DNA of 64,000 nucleotides. Origin: Amoebophrya sp. A120 (lineage: Eukaryota > Sar > Dinophyceae > Syndiniales > Amoebophryaceae). Location of the stretch: assembly GCA_905178155.1 (NCBI GenBank), contig CAJINV010000004.1:6786358-6850357 (forward strand), given 5' to 3'. A program made the translations under genes and the position numbers. This document shows, one piece after another, positions 23,222 to 33,051 of this stretch. Positions within the stretch are counted from its first letter, which is position 1, and each line of letters begins with the position of its first letter. The notes beneath the pieces are model-generated. The model searched no databases. It saw nothing but the letters and a program-made list of their open reading frames with translations, and had not been told where the DNA came from.

Positions 23222-26200
23222 ATGTGTGATAACGAGACAAAGAAAATGATTCCGCTTGTTCCGGAGAATAAAGCCACGGGAACGGAAAGCGGGAGCCTTG
23301 CAGGCTGCACCCTGGTGGCAAGAGGGAATGCAGAAGTAGGGGATATCACGACGTCGACACCCGAGGTTTCTTTGATGACACCAACCACGGACAGCAGTCC
23401 TAGCGAAGGCCCGGAGGTAGATGATCTTTTGGAAAGCAATTACACTATCCAGGCGAACGAGCAATGTTCTTACGAAAACGACACGACCCTGCGCGCGGAC
23501 ATCCGGGATGGAGATGAACAAGAAGAACAGCGGACGACGCGGGAACAAGAAAATCGACGACATGAAAAACTCAGATCCTACTACGCTAACAAGGCTCTGA
23601 CAGCAGCAACCTTGCGTAAGAACGCATCGTCATCGTGCAAAAAGATGAAACATGACGTCGAGCAAAAGATAAATAGCGTCAGCTACGAACACCTTCTCGC
23701 CACAGAAATTCGGAACAGCGGCTACCTCCTCTGCAATCACCTGGACACAAGCAAGCTGGTGGATTTTCTGAAGGAGCATAAGATGCTTTGTTCCTCCGGT
23801 GTCGTTCGCTCGTTTGTCCCGGAAGTGGACGCGAGGTACTTGCAAATTCTCTTCCCCTACAAACCCGTACAACGACAAGGAGGCGACAGCGCTCAACACC
23901 CCAAAATAGATCTGGTTCACCAGGAAGCGCTGCAGCATATGCAGAAGGAGGTGCTGTTCCACCCTGAGAGTGTCAAGAAACTGAAGTTGATCCCGCTGAA
24001 CGCGCAGGGAACGAGTTTGCTGGTCCGGGGGAACAAGGTTTTTGGCGCCACAGGAGCACGAGTTGCAACTTTGCTTGTAGATCAGGCTGGAAACGACGAG
24101 GACTCCAGTACAACATCACTGGAAGAGCTGCACAACGGCGACGAGAATGCCATGCCTACAGCGAACAAGCTGTACACAAATTACTTGAACACTATCGTCG
24201 GCAGAGAAAAACGATATCTCATGTTTTGCCACCCGCGAAGCGGGGACGGGGCGGACGACGATGTGGAGTGGTTTTTCAAAAGGAACAGCGAAATTCTAGG
24301 CACGGGCGCAAAAACTGACCCGGACACGGAGATAAGGCAGATCATCGGACAGGTGGTGGCACAGAAGTCGAAGTCCTCGTCCTCCTCGAACAGTACCAAA
24401 AATGAGGACCATTCGGCGCCGGTCCTCCATAAAGAATCTTTGCGCACCACGACCAGTACTTCTAGAGGTGAAGTACAAGATCACGAGCCTTCCGCCACCA
24501 TGCTTTCCCCGAAGACCATGCTTCCCTTCTCCACCGAGGAAGAAAAGCGGGTTTTTCTGCACGAAAAAACCAAAACCCTTTCATCCGCAAATAATTCTCC
24601 AAATAAAACCTTCACCTTTATCGACCTGTTTGCCGGCATTGGCGGTTTCCGCCTGGCGTTAGAAGCTCTCGGGGGCGTGTGTCTCGGTGCCTGCGAGCTG
24701 GACAAATTTGCTCGACAGACGTATGAGAAAAACTTTCATCCCAACTTGAAACACAACTTTGGCGCGGGCTGGAGCTATCGGCAGCCGGTGGGAGTCCCGA
24801 TTCGGTTGGACGAGTGTGACGAGTTTTTTATCAACGATGTGACGCGATTGGCTTTCGACAGCACTGGTGTCGTGCGAGATTGTGGCGAGGAGGCCTCTTC
24901 AAGAGATGAAAATAAGGCTTCCTCAGAGATGAACTTCTACTCGGCATCTTCAAGTCAACACGAACAACATCATCTTCCCTCTGCTACTGCCAAGGTCGAT
25001 CTTTTGACCGGCGGTTTCCCGTGCCAATCTTTTTCGACACTAGGTAAGCAGACGGGCGTACACGATCCGGAACGAGGAGGGCTGTTTTTCCATTTAGTCC
25101 GCATATTACGGGAGCTCAAACCTCGGTTCTTTCTGTTCGAAAACGTGCGGGGGCTGCTGACACTGGAAGAAGGAAAGCCGTTCGAAAAGATGGTGCAGAT
25201 GCTGGAGTGTAATGGGCTGTACGAAGTCGAATATGAGATCGTGGACGCAGGGGATTTTTTGCCGCAACGACGCGAACGGGTCTACATCACGGGGGCGTTG
25301 CGGGAGGAGAAGTATGCGCATTTGTTCACAACTTCGCCGAAAACTGCAGTTGATGTCCCGACCGGGAAAGACGCAACTGCGCTGTTATCTTTACGAGGCC
25401 GTATAGTGCAGAAGCTGTCCTCGTCTGTTGATTGCGCAGGAGCTCCGGATCAGCATAATCCGGCGCTGCACAAAGAAAGTCGAGCAAAAAGTGCTCCTTC
25501 CTGTAGTCCACTGGGGAATACAAAAATCTCATTACAAAGCGTGCTGGATTGCAACAGCACGGTCGATCGGCGGTACTTCCTGCTCCCCGCACAGTGGGAC
25601 AAGGTGCGGAGACAGCGCTACCAGCAACTGCACAAGGACGGCACGGGGCGACTGGTGTCCGAGCATTTGACGCACGCCCAGACTTTGTGCAGCAACTACC
25701 GAACCAATTTTTTCATGTTCAGCCAGCTGGTGGCGGATTTGAGGGGAGATGAAACGGAAGGAAGAAATCTTTGTGGACAGGAAGTAGTAGGCATTGGTGG
25801 TGAAACTGAAAATGGTGGTGAATTATCTGCAACGACGACGACGAGAGATGAAGTTGCCGATGCTGGCCAGCATTCGGGTGCGGGGGATCCGGGATTCCAG
25901 CTAAAAACCACCACAGGCAGCTCCGGCTCTAGTTGCACTTCTGCCATGATCAAGAACGGGAAAATGACAAACCACGGCGGAAAGACCGAGTCACCACGAC
26001 CAGAGCCACTTCCTCAGCAAGAAGAACAAACTAATCTTCAGGAGCTCACCTCGTCGCTGCTCGACCCGCACCGGGAGGGCCAAAAACGACCCCGGTTTTT
26101 CACCCCGAGGGAGTGTTGCCGGTTGCAGGGGTTTCCGGAAGACTTTGAAATCCCGAGGAAGGACAACTTGGGGGAGGAGGGCCGGTTTTACCACCAAATC

Positions 26201-26554
26201 GGCAACGCGGTCGTGCCCGCGGTCATTGCACTGGTAGCCGGCCCGGTCGTGGAGCACATTGTCAGGAAAGATGAAGAAGAAAACCGGAAGAGGTGCAACA
26301 GTTGCGGCACTGGTGAGCTTAAGGAAAACGCCTTTAATACTTTTCCGCTAGACGTCGAGAAGACCGTGCTGGATTTGCTAGCCCGGGCCAGGAAGGGAGC
26401 ACTTGGGGGCTGTTCTCAACACACCGACGGAGGTTCAAAGAATGATAAACAGACAGATCAACCGGAAAGCGTGGTGCCGAGGAAGAAGCGGTCTGCCTCT
26501 TCTGGTCTGGGCCCGAGCCTCCACCAGGAGGAACAAAAGCGGCTCAGAGCATAA
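23222..26554 (+). CDS. DNA (cytosine-5-)-methyltransferase
   Basis: Transfers a methyl group from S-adenosylmethionine to C5 of cytosine in DNA. Single uninterrupted exon, 1110 aa. Motif I FIDLFAGIGGF near residue 466; motif IV GGFPCQSFS with the catalytic Cys near 601; motif VI ENVRG near 640; motif VIII QRRERVY near 682; target-recognition region about 690-940; motif IX-like FTPRECCRLQGFP and motif X QIGNAVVP near 992. All key catalytic motifs are present. The first 460 residues and a stretch near 830-930 are Ser/Thr/Glu-rich with no recognised BAH, RFTS or CXXC domain, so the architecture is closer to a stand-alone bacterial-type (Dcm-like) enzyme with extensions than to DNMT1. It has no introns or introners, unlike most neighbours. 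Confidence 0.95.
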   Translation: MCDNETKKMIPLVPENKATGTESGSLAGCTLVARGNAEVGDITTSTPEVSLMTPTTDSSPSEGPEVDDLLESNYTIQANEQCSYENDTTLRADIRDGDEQEEQRTTREQENRRHEKLRSYYANKALTAATLRKNASSSCKKMKHDVEQKINSVSYEHLLATEIRNSGYLLCNHLDTSKLVDFLKEHKMLCSSGVVRSFVPEVDARYLQILFPYKPVQRQGGDSAQHPKIDLVHQEALQHMQKEVLFHPESVKKLKLIPLNAQGTSLLVRGNKVFGATGARVATLLVDQAGNDEDSSTTSLEELHNGDENAMPTANKLYTNYLNTIVGREKRYLMFCHPRSGDGADDDVEWFFKRNSEILGTGAKTDPDTEIRQIIGQVVAQKSKSSSSSNSTKNEDHSAPVLHKESLRTTTSTSRGEVQDHEPSATMLSPKTMLPFSTEEEKRVFLHEKTKTLSSANNSPNKTFTFIDLFAGIGGFRLALEALGGVCLGACELDKFARQTYEKNFHPNLKHNFGAGWSYRQPVGVPIRLDECDEFFINDVTRLAFDSTGVVRDCGEEASSRDENKASSEMNFYSASSSQHEQHHLPSATAKVDLLTGGFPCQSFSTLGKQTGVHDPERGGLFFHLVRILRELKPRFFLFENVRGLLTLEEGKPFEKMVQMLECNGLYEVEYEIVDAGDFLPQRRERVYITGALREEKYAHLFTTSPKTAVDVPTGKDATALLSLRGRIVQKLSSSVDCAGAPDQHNPALHKESRAKSAPSCSPLGNTKISLQSVLDCNSTVDRRYFLLPAQWDKVRRQRYQQLHKDGTGRLVSEHLTHAQTLCSNYRTNFFMFSQLVADLRGDETEGRNLCGQEVVGIGGETENGGELSATTTTRDEVADAGQHSGAGDPGFQLKTTTGSSGSSCTSAMIKNGKMTNHGGKTESPRPEPLPQQEEQTNLQELTSSLLDPHREGQKRPRFFTPRECCRLQGFPEDFEIPRKDNLGEEGRFYHQIGNAVVPAVIALVAGPVVEHIVRKDEEENRKRCNSCGTGELKENAFNTFPLDVEKTVLDLLARARKGALGGCSQHTDGGSKNDKQTDQPESVVPRKKRSASSGLGPSLHQEEQKRLRA

Positions 26555-27247
26555 TAGCCTGGAAGGACCACCTCTCCCGGAACAGAGGAGGTTCTCCTGA
26601 GGGGCCTTCGATTAGTGTAGTAGATGAGATCAGTATAATAACGATCTGATACTGCTCAAATAATTGTGCAAGCGACACGTTGACGAACCACAAAAAAGAA
26701 TGCTTGAGCGACAACTTCGAACCTACGCAAATAGAAGAATCAACTCTTCCATGCTCTACGATTGAAGGACCCCTGTTCCTTCTGCAACGTCTCATCCTGG
26801 TGTTGTACCCCGTGTCTTTCTAAAATCCCGCACCACGCCTTATTGCAAGTGCACCGCGATCAGGTCCTCGTCCTCCAGATAAAGATATAGAGCGCTTTGA
26901 AACCCAATTCCTGAACAAACGATGGATTTGAAGAAGCGACTTTCCTGTCGATGAATCGGATAGCCGGTAGTTAGATCAGTTCACTAGTCTATTCGGCGGA
27001 AGAGAGTGTTCGTCCGTCATTTTGGCTTGCCTTCTTTTACTAGTACACGACACAGATCTCGTCTGCTTCGACTTTCTCCGCCGTTCCCGTGACGCTATGA
27101 CGCGTGAGATCTACTCTTCATTTGTGTCTTCATCTTGTGATGTCTTTTCGAAAACCACGACCCACTGATTATTGCTCCTGCGCCTGCCGCACCACGCGAG
27201 TACTATTCGCTAGTATACTTTAGAGCAAGCAGCAGGCGCACGCACAC
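26555..27247. other. Intergenic region
   Basis: Nothing supported between the methyltransferase and the SET gene; no repeat or hairpin stands out. Confidence 0.5.
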
Positions 27248-28513
27248 ATGACGCCTCTCCCAATCAAACTCGGGCGGCGTCCCACCACGCAGCCGCCTTC
27301 GTCCGAGCGCATTGGCGCCGCAAGTAAGGAATGGAAGAACACCGCGGTATTAGCTGCGAAGCGGTTCGCGGCAAAGGAAGTGATCTTTTCCGAAGACGCC
27401 ATTCTCCAAACGGACGCCTTAGACTTGTTGAGCGGCACGGCGACGCTGAGATGGAACAATCTGTTAAAACTGTACGAAAAATTACAGGCGGAGAAGGTGA
27501 GCACTGGCAGCGCGAACCCAATCCTCAGCAACCGGATGGAGAAATTCAAGGAACTGGTGTTGAAATACACAACTACATGCACGCCCTCTACACCTCCAGG
27601 AGGGCATGAAAACAACACAACCTCCGGAAGTAGACTTGCTGGTTCGCTTTCCGCTACCGCACAGGATGAACTATCTTCAACAGTATCCGCCCATCAAGAG
27701 CTGCAAGAAAAAATCCCGCCCAACAACCTACACATGACAGACACCCAGTGTCGGATTTTCTGGGAACAGTGTGCGTTCACGATTTTCACGGACCGACATC
27801 GACATTGGAACTACCTCCTCCACGCCATCGGTTTTCCGGTATTCTTCTCGCTCCTACTCGCACACCTACTGCCGCTTTTACCCCTACCCTACTACCTCGG
27901 CGGCTTCCTGCTTCCGGACAGCGCGTTCAGCTCCTGGCTGCACCTGGGGTTTTGCTTCGTCGTTTTCTTTTTCGTCATTGTGGTGCAAACGGAGAAGTTC
28001 ATGGTGTACTGCACGCAAGGAGTTTTCGAATTCGCTTCGAGGATAAACCACAGCTGCAAGCCGAACGCGGTTGTGGAATTTTCGGAGAATTTTTTTGCTG
28101 CAGAGAAACAAGACCAAACGCAAACTCTCGCGGCAAATGAGCACCAGCAAATAAGTCCACCAACAGGAAAAAGAACACCAACTGTGCTACAACAGAGAAT
28201 AACGGTGAAAGCCTTGAAGCCGATTCTCCCGGGGGAAGAGATTTTGATAGATTTTCTGGGAACCTACATGGAGCGCTTTACCGCATTGGAAGCGGAAGCG
28301 AGATGCGAAATTCTCCGCCAGGACTACGGGGTGCGGTGCTTGTGCAAGCTGTGCAAGGCCGCGGAACCGCAGGTGCTGGAGAAGATCAAACAGTACGAAG
28401 CGGCACGGGTACAGAATGACCACGACATCAACGCGCTGCAGATGGGTCAGGAGGGTCAACCCGAACCTGATGTCCCGAGAAGGGAAGTAGACGAGGAAAG
28501 CGAGGATGACTGA
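27248..28513 (+). CDS. SET-domain protein with membrane-like insert
   Basis: Probable protein-lysine methyltransferase, 421 aa, single exon. SET core motifs: RINHSCKPNAVVEF near residue 265, GEEILIDFLGTY near 330, and a post-SET cysteine cluster RCLCKLC near 364. The MYND finger typical of SMYD proteins is not seen. Between the N-terminal part and NHSC lies a strongly hydrophobic segment of about 70 residues (roughly 185-260) with two likely membrane helices. It opens with H-x3-N-x3-H-x2-G-x-P (HRHWNYLLHAIGFP), which resembles the histidine signature of the DUF962/Mpo1-like family. The SET call is firm; the insert's relation to Mpo1 is an inference. The C-terminus is acidic. No introners. Confidence 0.8.
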   Translation: MTPLPIKLGRRPTTQPPSSERIGAASKEWKNTAVLAAKRFAAKEVIFSEDAILQTDALDLLSGTATLRWNNLLKLYEKLQAEKVSTGSANPILSNRMEKFKELVLKYTTTCTPSTPPGGHENNTTSGSRLAGSLSATAQDELSSTVSAHQELQEKIPPNNLHMTDTQCRIFWEQCAFTIFTDRHRHWNYLLHAIGFPVFFSLLLAHLLPLLPLPYYLGGFLLPDSAFSSWLHLGFCFVVFFFVIVVQTEKFMVYCTQGVFEFASRINHSCKPNAVVEFSENFFAAEKQDQTQTLAANEHQQISPPTGKRTPTVLQQRITVKALKPILPGEEILIDFLGTYMERFTALEAEARCEILRQDYGVRCLCKLCKAAEPQVLEKIKQYEAARVQNDHDINALQMGQEGQPEPDVPRREVDEESEDD

Positions 28514-28898
28514 CGGTACAATTCCGGTGGCGTATGTGTGTGTCGATAGAAATAACAAATAAGTGCAGAACCGAGAATGGGGACGATGGTGATGGAAAAT
28601 GAGGAGCAACGAGCTTCGTCTATAAAGAATTTGATATCTTTAAACTACACATGCTGAAGCCGCATACACTGAAAATGAAAACCCTGAACGTCGCAGATGT
28701 GGATGTGAAAGAAGCAAGCAATAGTGCAAGGCAAGAGCCTCATAGTAGTGTAGCGCTTCTAGTAGATTTTCCGATTTCACACAGAAAGAACCAAAAGCGT
28801 TGAACGTCTCATCTTCTGCTTCGGCCTGGAGCTGTGCTATGTTCGCTATGAAAAGCTCTGCGTCATAACTTTTTGAGCCTGTACTTGCTCCCCGTACA

Positions 28899-28919
28899 CC
28901 AATTTAGCCGCTAAATTGG
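28899..28919. repeat. 21-bp perfect palindrome
   Basis: CCAATTTAG-CCG-CTAAATTGG, at the sharp transition from mid-GC sequence to the GC-rich island. It may be the relic of an inverted-repeat end or a hairpin site. Confidence 0.8.
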
Positions 28920-30075
28920 ACCGACCGAGCTGGCGGCCCGCAAGCGGAACAACGCGAAAGCCAACGCCTTCGCCGCGGCGATCCGGTCCCGCATCAACAT
29001 CGCCGCGCCGGGACAGCTGCAGGGCGGCGCTGCCTTTATCCGGACAGGCGCCGCGCCGTGCATTGCCGCCCCCATCAAGACGGGCGGCGTGATGAAATGG
29101 GACGCGCCCGCGACGGCGTCGATGCTGGACAACTTCGCCCCAGCGCGGGCGCTTACTCGGTTGCGCCCGAGTCCAAGGGGCGCCGCCTTGCGGGGCCGTG
29201 GAAGTGCGGTCGGCCGCTGGCTCCTGCATGGCCGACGAGGGGCCACATCTCGGCACATTAATGCGACCCGAACCCGAGGGCCCCACAGGCAGAGGAACGG
29301 TTCGGAACGGAGCGCGTTCGGCGCGTTCCCGTGTGCGGCGGCAATGCGCGCGCGCTTGGAGTGGGCCCAAGAGGCTTCGCAGGGTTTTGCCGGCCCTAGA
29401 TTTGGCAGGCGCAACGCACAGGCGCGCGGGCCCGCAGGGAGGGCCTGAAAAAGAATAAAAGGCCCCCGGTCTTTTGGGGCCGCGCGATGCAAGGCGCCCG
29501 CCGGGCCGGCGGCACACTTAAAGGCGCTGGCCCCTCGCAGTCGTTGGCGGGCGGTTCGTTGATTGTGGGGCAGGCCAATCAGACGGCAGGCCTTGGGGCG
29601 CGCAGCCAGACAGTGGAGGGCCATCGGGGGCGCGTTTGGGGATCGCGGAAGCCCCGCCCCTGCGCGGCTCTCCGCGATGGGGGCCCGGTGCCTGCTCGCG
29701 CTTGCAGCAAACCAGCCGCGCAGCGTGCTCGCACTCGCCGCGGAGGTCCGCCGCCCCCGGCCCGTCGCACGCTCGCACGTGCGCCCGCCCGGCCCCGCGG
29801 CGCGCTCCAACTACACGCGAAGACTGCGCCTGCGCCAGCTGCCCGGACGCGCGCGCGGCCTGGTCTCCAAGGCCCCCCAGCGGTTGGCGGGTGTTGCCGC
29901 CTGGAGGAGATGAAGGGCTTGTTGCGAGAACACGCGGCGCCATTGATGCCAGGGCGCGCAGCGGTTGGACGCAACAGCCGGCGCGCCGCCGTTTCTCTCT
30001 GCGGGAGAGTGGGCGCAAGAAGGGGCGCCGCCGCAGGGGGGGCCCTTCAGTCAGAGAGCCCGCGGGCCGCGGGAG

Positions 30076-31246
30076 GCACTAAATCCCAGCTAATTTTTGC
30101 GGGATTTCCCCGAAGCCCTTAGGGCGGGCGGTGGTTTTCCTCCTCGGGCGCTGAAGGTTCCCGGGCCCGCAGGGTTCCACCCTTTTCCACCGCGCCCGGG
30201 GGGCCGGGTTTTTTTCAAATCCCCCCGTTGGCCCCGCGTGTGTTTTTCAATGAAAAGCCACGACGGAAATTAAAATTTAAAAATTAGGGCCGTTTGCAGG
30301 GGATTCGGAATTTCGAACGCCGCGGGGGCTTCTTTGGTATTTTCGTACCCGGGTGGCCCCGAAGGTGGAGGGCAGCGCTCGTGGTCTGGTTTTCATGGGG
30401 GCCCTCGGATTTTCGGCTTGGGTTGTGAAGACCTGGGCCGTGTGGCCAATGTTGCTATCCCTGCACCCTATCCCTGTTTCGTTCTTTCGCAAAGCCATTG
30501 TCGTTGGGCTTTTCGAAAGCGTTCTATTTTTGGGCTTTAAGTCGTATTCTATTTTGGACTTCTAAACGTGCTCGCTGTTTTGCTTTCTATTTTTCTGCGG
30601 GATTCGCGTGTTCGGCAGCTGTCTTCTCAACTTCTATTTTTCGCGACACTGGAGATTTCCAAAGGAAATCCTCCAAAGCGCGAATTTAGAAGTTGAAAAG
30701 CAGCCGCTCGAACATGCGAATCCCGCAAAAAATAGAAAGCAAAATAGAAGCACGATTTAGAAGCCAAAATAGAATACGATTTAGAGCCCAAAAATAGAAC
30801 ACGATTTAGAATACGAAAATAGAACATGACTTAGAACACGAAAATAGAAGCAAAATTAGAATAGAAAATAGAGCCCAAAAATAGAAACAAAATTAGCCGC
30901 AGAATTAGCAGCGAAAATAGCCGCCCGCGGGGGGTGTTTCGTATGGCTGTAACTGGGTGGGGTGTTCAATGGGTGACTTTGCTTTTCGGGCGGTTTTGGG
31001 ATTTGGGGTTTTGCTTTGTGGGAATTCATCCTGTGCGAGATTGCCGGCGTTGCCATGCTCCATGTGTAGAAGACGGCCTGCTTCTCGTTGTTTTGTTTTT
31101 CTTGTCCTGGAGCCCCTCTCCTGATTGTTTTGGGACCTCGCGCGCGGCAACTTGCGTTGTCGCTTTTTCGGGTTTGGGCCTTCAACTATTATCCCGCTTG
31201 TCGGGGTTTGAAAAAATCCCGCAGAAATTAGCTGGAAATTAGCGGC
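30076..31246. repeat. 1.17-kb nested inverted-repeat structure
   Basis: Outer arms 30076-30113 and 31202-31246 are inverted copies (AATCCCAGCTAATTTTTGCG against CCAGCTAATTTCTGCGGG). An inner imperfect palindrome at 30522-30799 has arms of about 138 bp meeting at GGAGATTTCC-AAA-GGAAATCCTCC. Both pairs share one centre, about 30660. No clear target duplication and no coding frame were found. Confidence 0.8.
30722..30925. repeat. Degenerate AAAATAGAA tandem array
   Basis: About ten copies of AAAATAGAA/AAAATAGCC-type units at roughly 12- to 26-bp spacing (for example CACGATTTAGAAGCC and TACGATTTAGAGCCC spacers). The array covers part of the right arm of the inner palindrome and extends beyond it. 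Confidence 0.75.
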
Positions 31247-31980
31247 CGCCACCGCCCCGGGGTTTCTAACTGAGGCCCTCCCGCCCGCCCCGCGCCCTTT
31301 CTGGATAGGCCGCAGGGAGGCAGGGCGCAGCGAACTGTCGCGGGCGCGCCTAGCCACCCAGGCCCCTTCTGTCTCTTCACTCTGGGCCGGCTCGTGTGTG
31401 GTGTATTGTATGTATTAAGACCCGGGCCGCTAGGCGGATTTTGGTTGTGTGGGAGATTGGCCGGCCGGCGGGCCCGCCCGCCCCCCCGTCGGCGCGTCGT
31501 TCGCCCCGTAGGTTCGCGGGCCGGGGCGGTGCGCGCGCGCGCCTTTGGTCTTTCAATGTGGCCAGGGCGCTGCCGCCTTTCGCAGCTTTAGTCGGTGGCC
31601 CGAGGCAAGTGCGGCCTGCGCCGATAACTTGCGCCAGGCAGCAAGCAAGCTCATTTTGGCAGTGTGGCGCTGTGGTTCGTCTATTAATTCTCAACGCCAC
31701 TGCGCGACGTCGCAGTGCTGTGTAGCCGTCCGATGCGTGTTGTCGCGATTTGTGTTCAGATGAACGTGAGGTCAGCTTCTCACAGCTCCCCCGTTTCCGA
31801 CGAGTTCATCTGCATCGCAGGACGCGTCGCGATGACATGTTCATGCGCCACATACTTGTTGCAACCAGTCAGGCCGCTCCCCCATTCGGATTTTGGATAG
31901 AAAAGGAATTAGGAACGTATTACCTCGCTCGTGTAACGACGGACATGCGCTGTGTGCTGGTCTCTGTCTCATGTCACATT

Positions 31981-33051
31981 ATGCGCACTCGTTTTCTCCT
32001 CCGCGTATATCTGCTGGCTACATCAGTGGCGCATGCCCTATCACTCCATTTTCAACTCCATCGGAGCTTCCTTCCCCACGCCGATACCGCTTTAGCTGCG
32101 CTTCACAGGACAAGAGGAAAACAGCAATACCCTGGTGGGCTAGACTTTGCAGAGCTAGATGGATATGATTTTGATGGACGAGCATCTTGCCATAGCAGGT
32201 CCCCCGTGTCGCATGTGAATGGCGACAAGACCCAAGAACACCACCCGCCGCCTGCTCTATTCCCTGATCATTCGTTTTGCGACCGGCCGCAGCGAGAAGT
32301 AGACTCCAACCCAGACGACTTTTCGGACGACGAAGATGACCAAGGTTATTTTGGTGCGACCTCGTCCTCTTCGTCCGGCAACTGTAGGAGTACGGGGTCG
32401 GGCAACTGCGTTAATCGGGCGATGCAGTGTTTCTGCCCGGCACGAAAGTTTCTGTCGGCATGTTGTCGCTTGTTCACGAACCGATTTCGAGCCCGCGGAC
32501 CTGTTGCAACTTTCCGCAGAGCGGAGGGCGGCGTGCCTTTACTGGAATCGGAAGGAAGCGAACTGCGGTGCCTCGACGGAAAGAGCGGTGGGGGACCAAC
32601 GTAAGAACTTCTTTGTGATGTGAGCAAGTAGAATTCAAAAGTTCACGTGAGAAGCTGTTTTTAGCAGGATGCCTCTGGGCTTTCATCCGTAAATGCTTCC
32701 AGAAAACAAGAAGATCGCAAACCCAATCACCACAGGCAATACTACGACTTGAGCCCCTCCTCGCGCGGCGGCACCCCGCGCAACAGCAAGAACCGTGGCC
32801 GCGGCGCCACTTCCATCTCTGCGTGGCGGAATAGCGGACGGGGGCGGTCCCTCGCAGACGTTCTCGCGCTGCAGCGGCAAAAGAGCGAGTGTCAGGCACT
32901 GCGGCAGCAAAGTGAGTCCGCGTTGGAGGCGCATGAGCTGTACTTGCTGAGCCGCCGAAGCCATAATTTGCAACACGAGCTGCATTTCTTTCCACCGAGC
33001 AACGACGGGGAGGAAATGTTGCTGGCGCCCTACTCTCATTGCGGATACTGA
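31981..33051 (+). CDS. Secreted or membrane protein, unknown
   Basis: Exons 31981-32600 and 32703-33051 (969 nt, 322 aa); GTAAGA donor, CTTCCAG acceptor, phase 2. The start at 31981 is chosen because it gives a signal-peptide-like N-terminus, MRTRFLLRVYLLATSVAHAL. The middle is acidic (NPDDFSDDEDDQG) then Cys-rich (CFCPARKFLSACCRLF). Exon 2 is Gly/Arg/Ser-rich and contains a likely coiled coil (LADVLALQRQKSECQALR). No known family. A 397-aa minus-strand open frame over exon 2 is a shadow. No introners. Confidence 0.7.

Larger units (their letters stand above)
28514..31980. other. Gene-poor GC-rich island with palindromes
   Basis: No gene supported. About 28920-30250 and 31250-31760 are very GC-rich and stop-poor, and open frames on both strands contradict each other. 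Between them lies the nested palindrome described separately. The left edge is marked by a 21-bp palindrome at 28899-28919. Confidence 0.6.

Noticed and set aside
28846-30122. Several 130-300 codon frames on both strands
   Set aside because: They overlap one another in the GC-rich island, where stops are rare by composition; repetitive Ala/Arg/Pro/Gly content and no motif.
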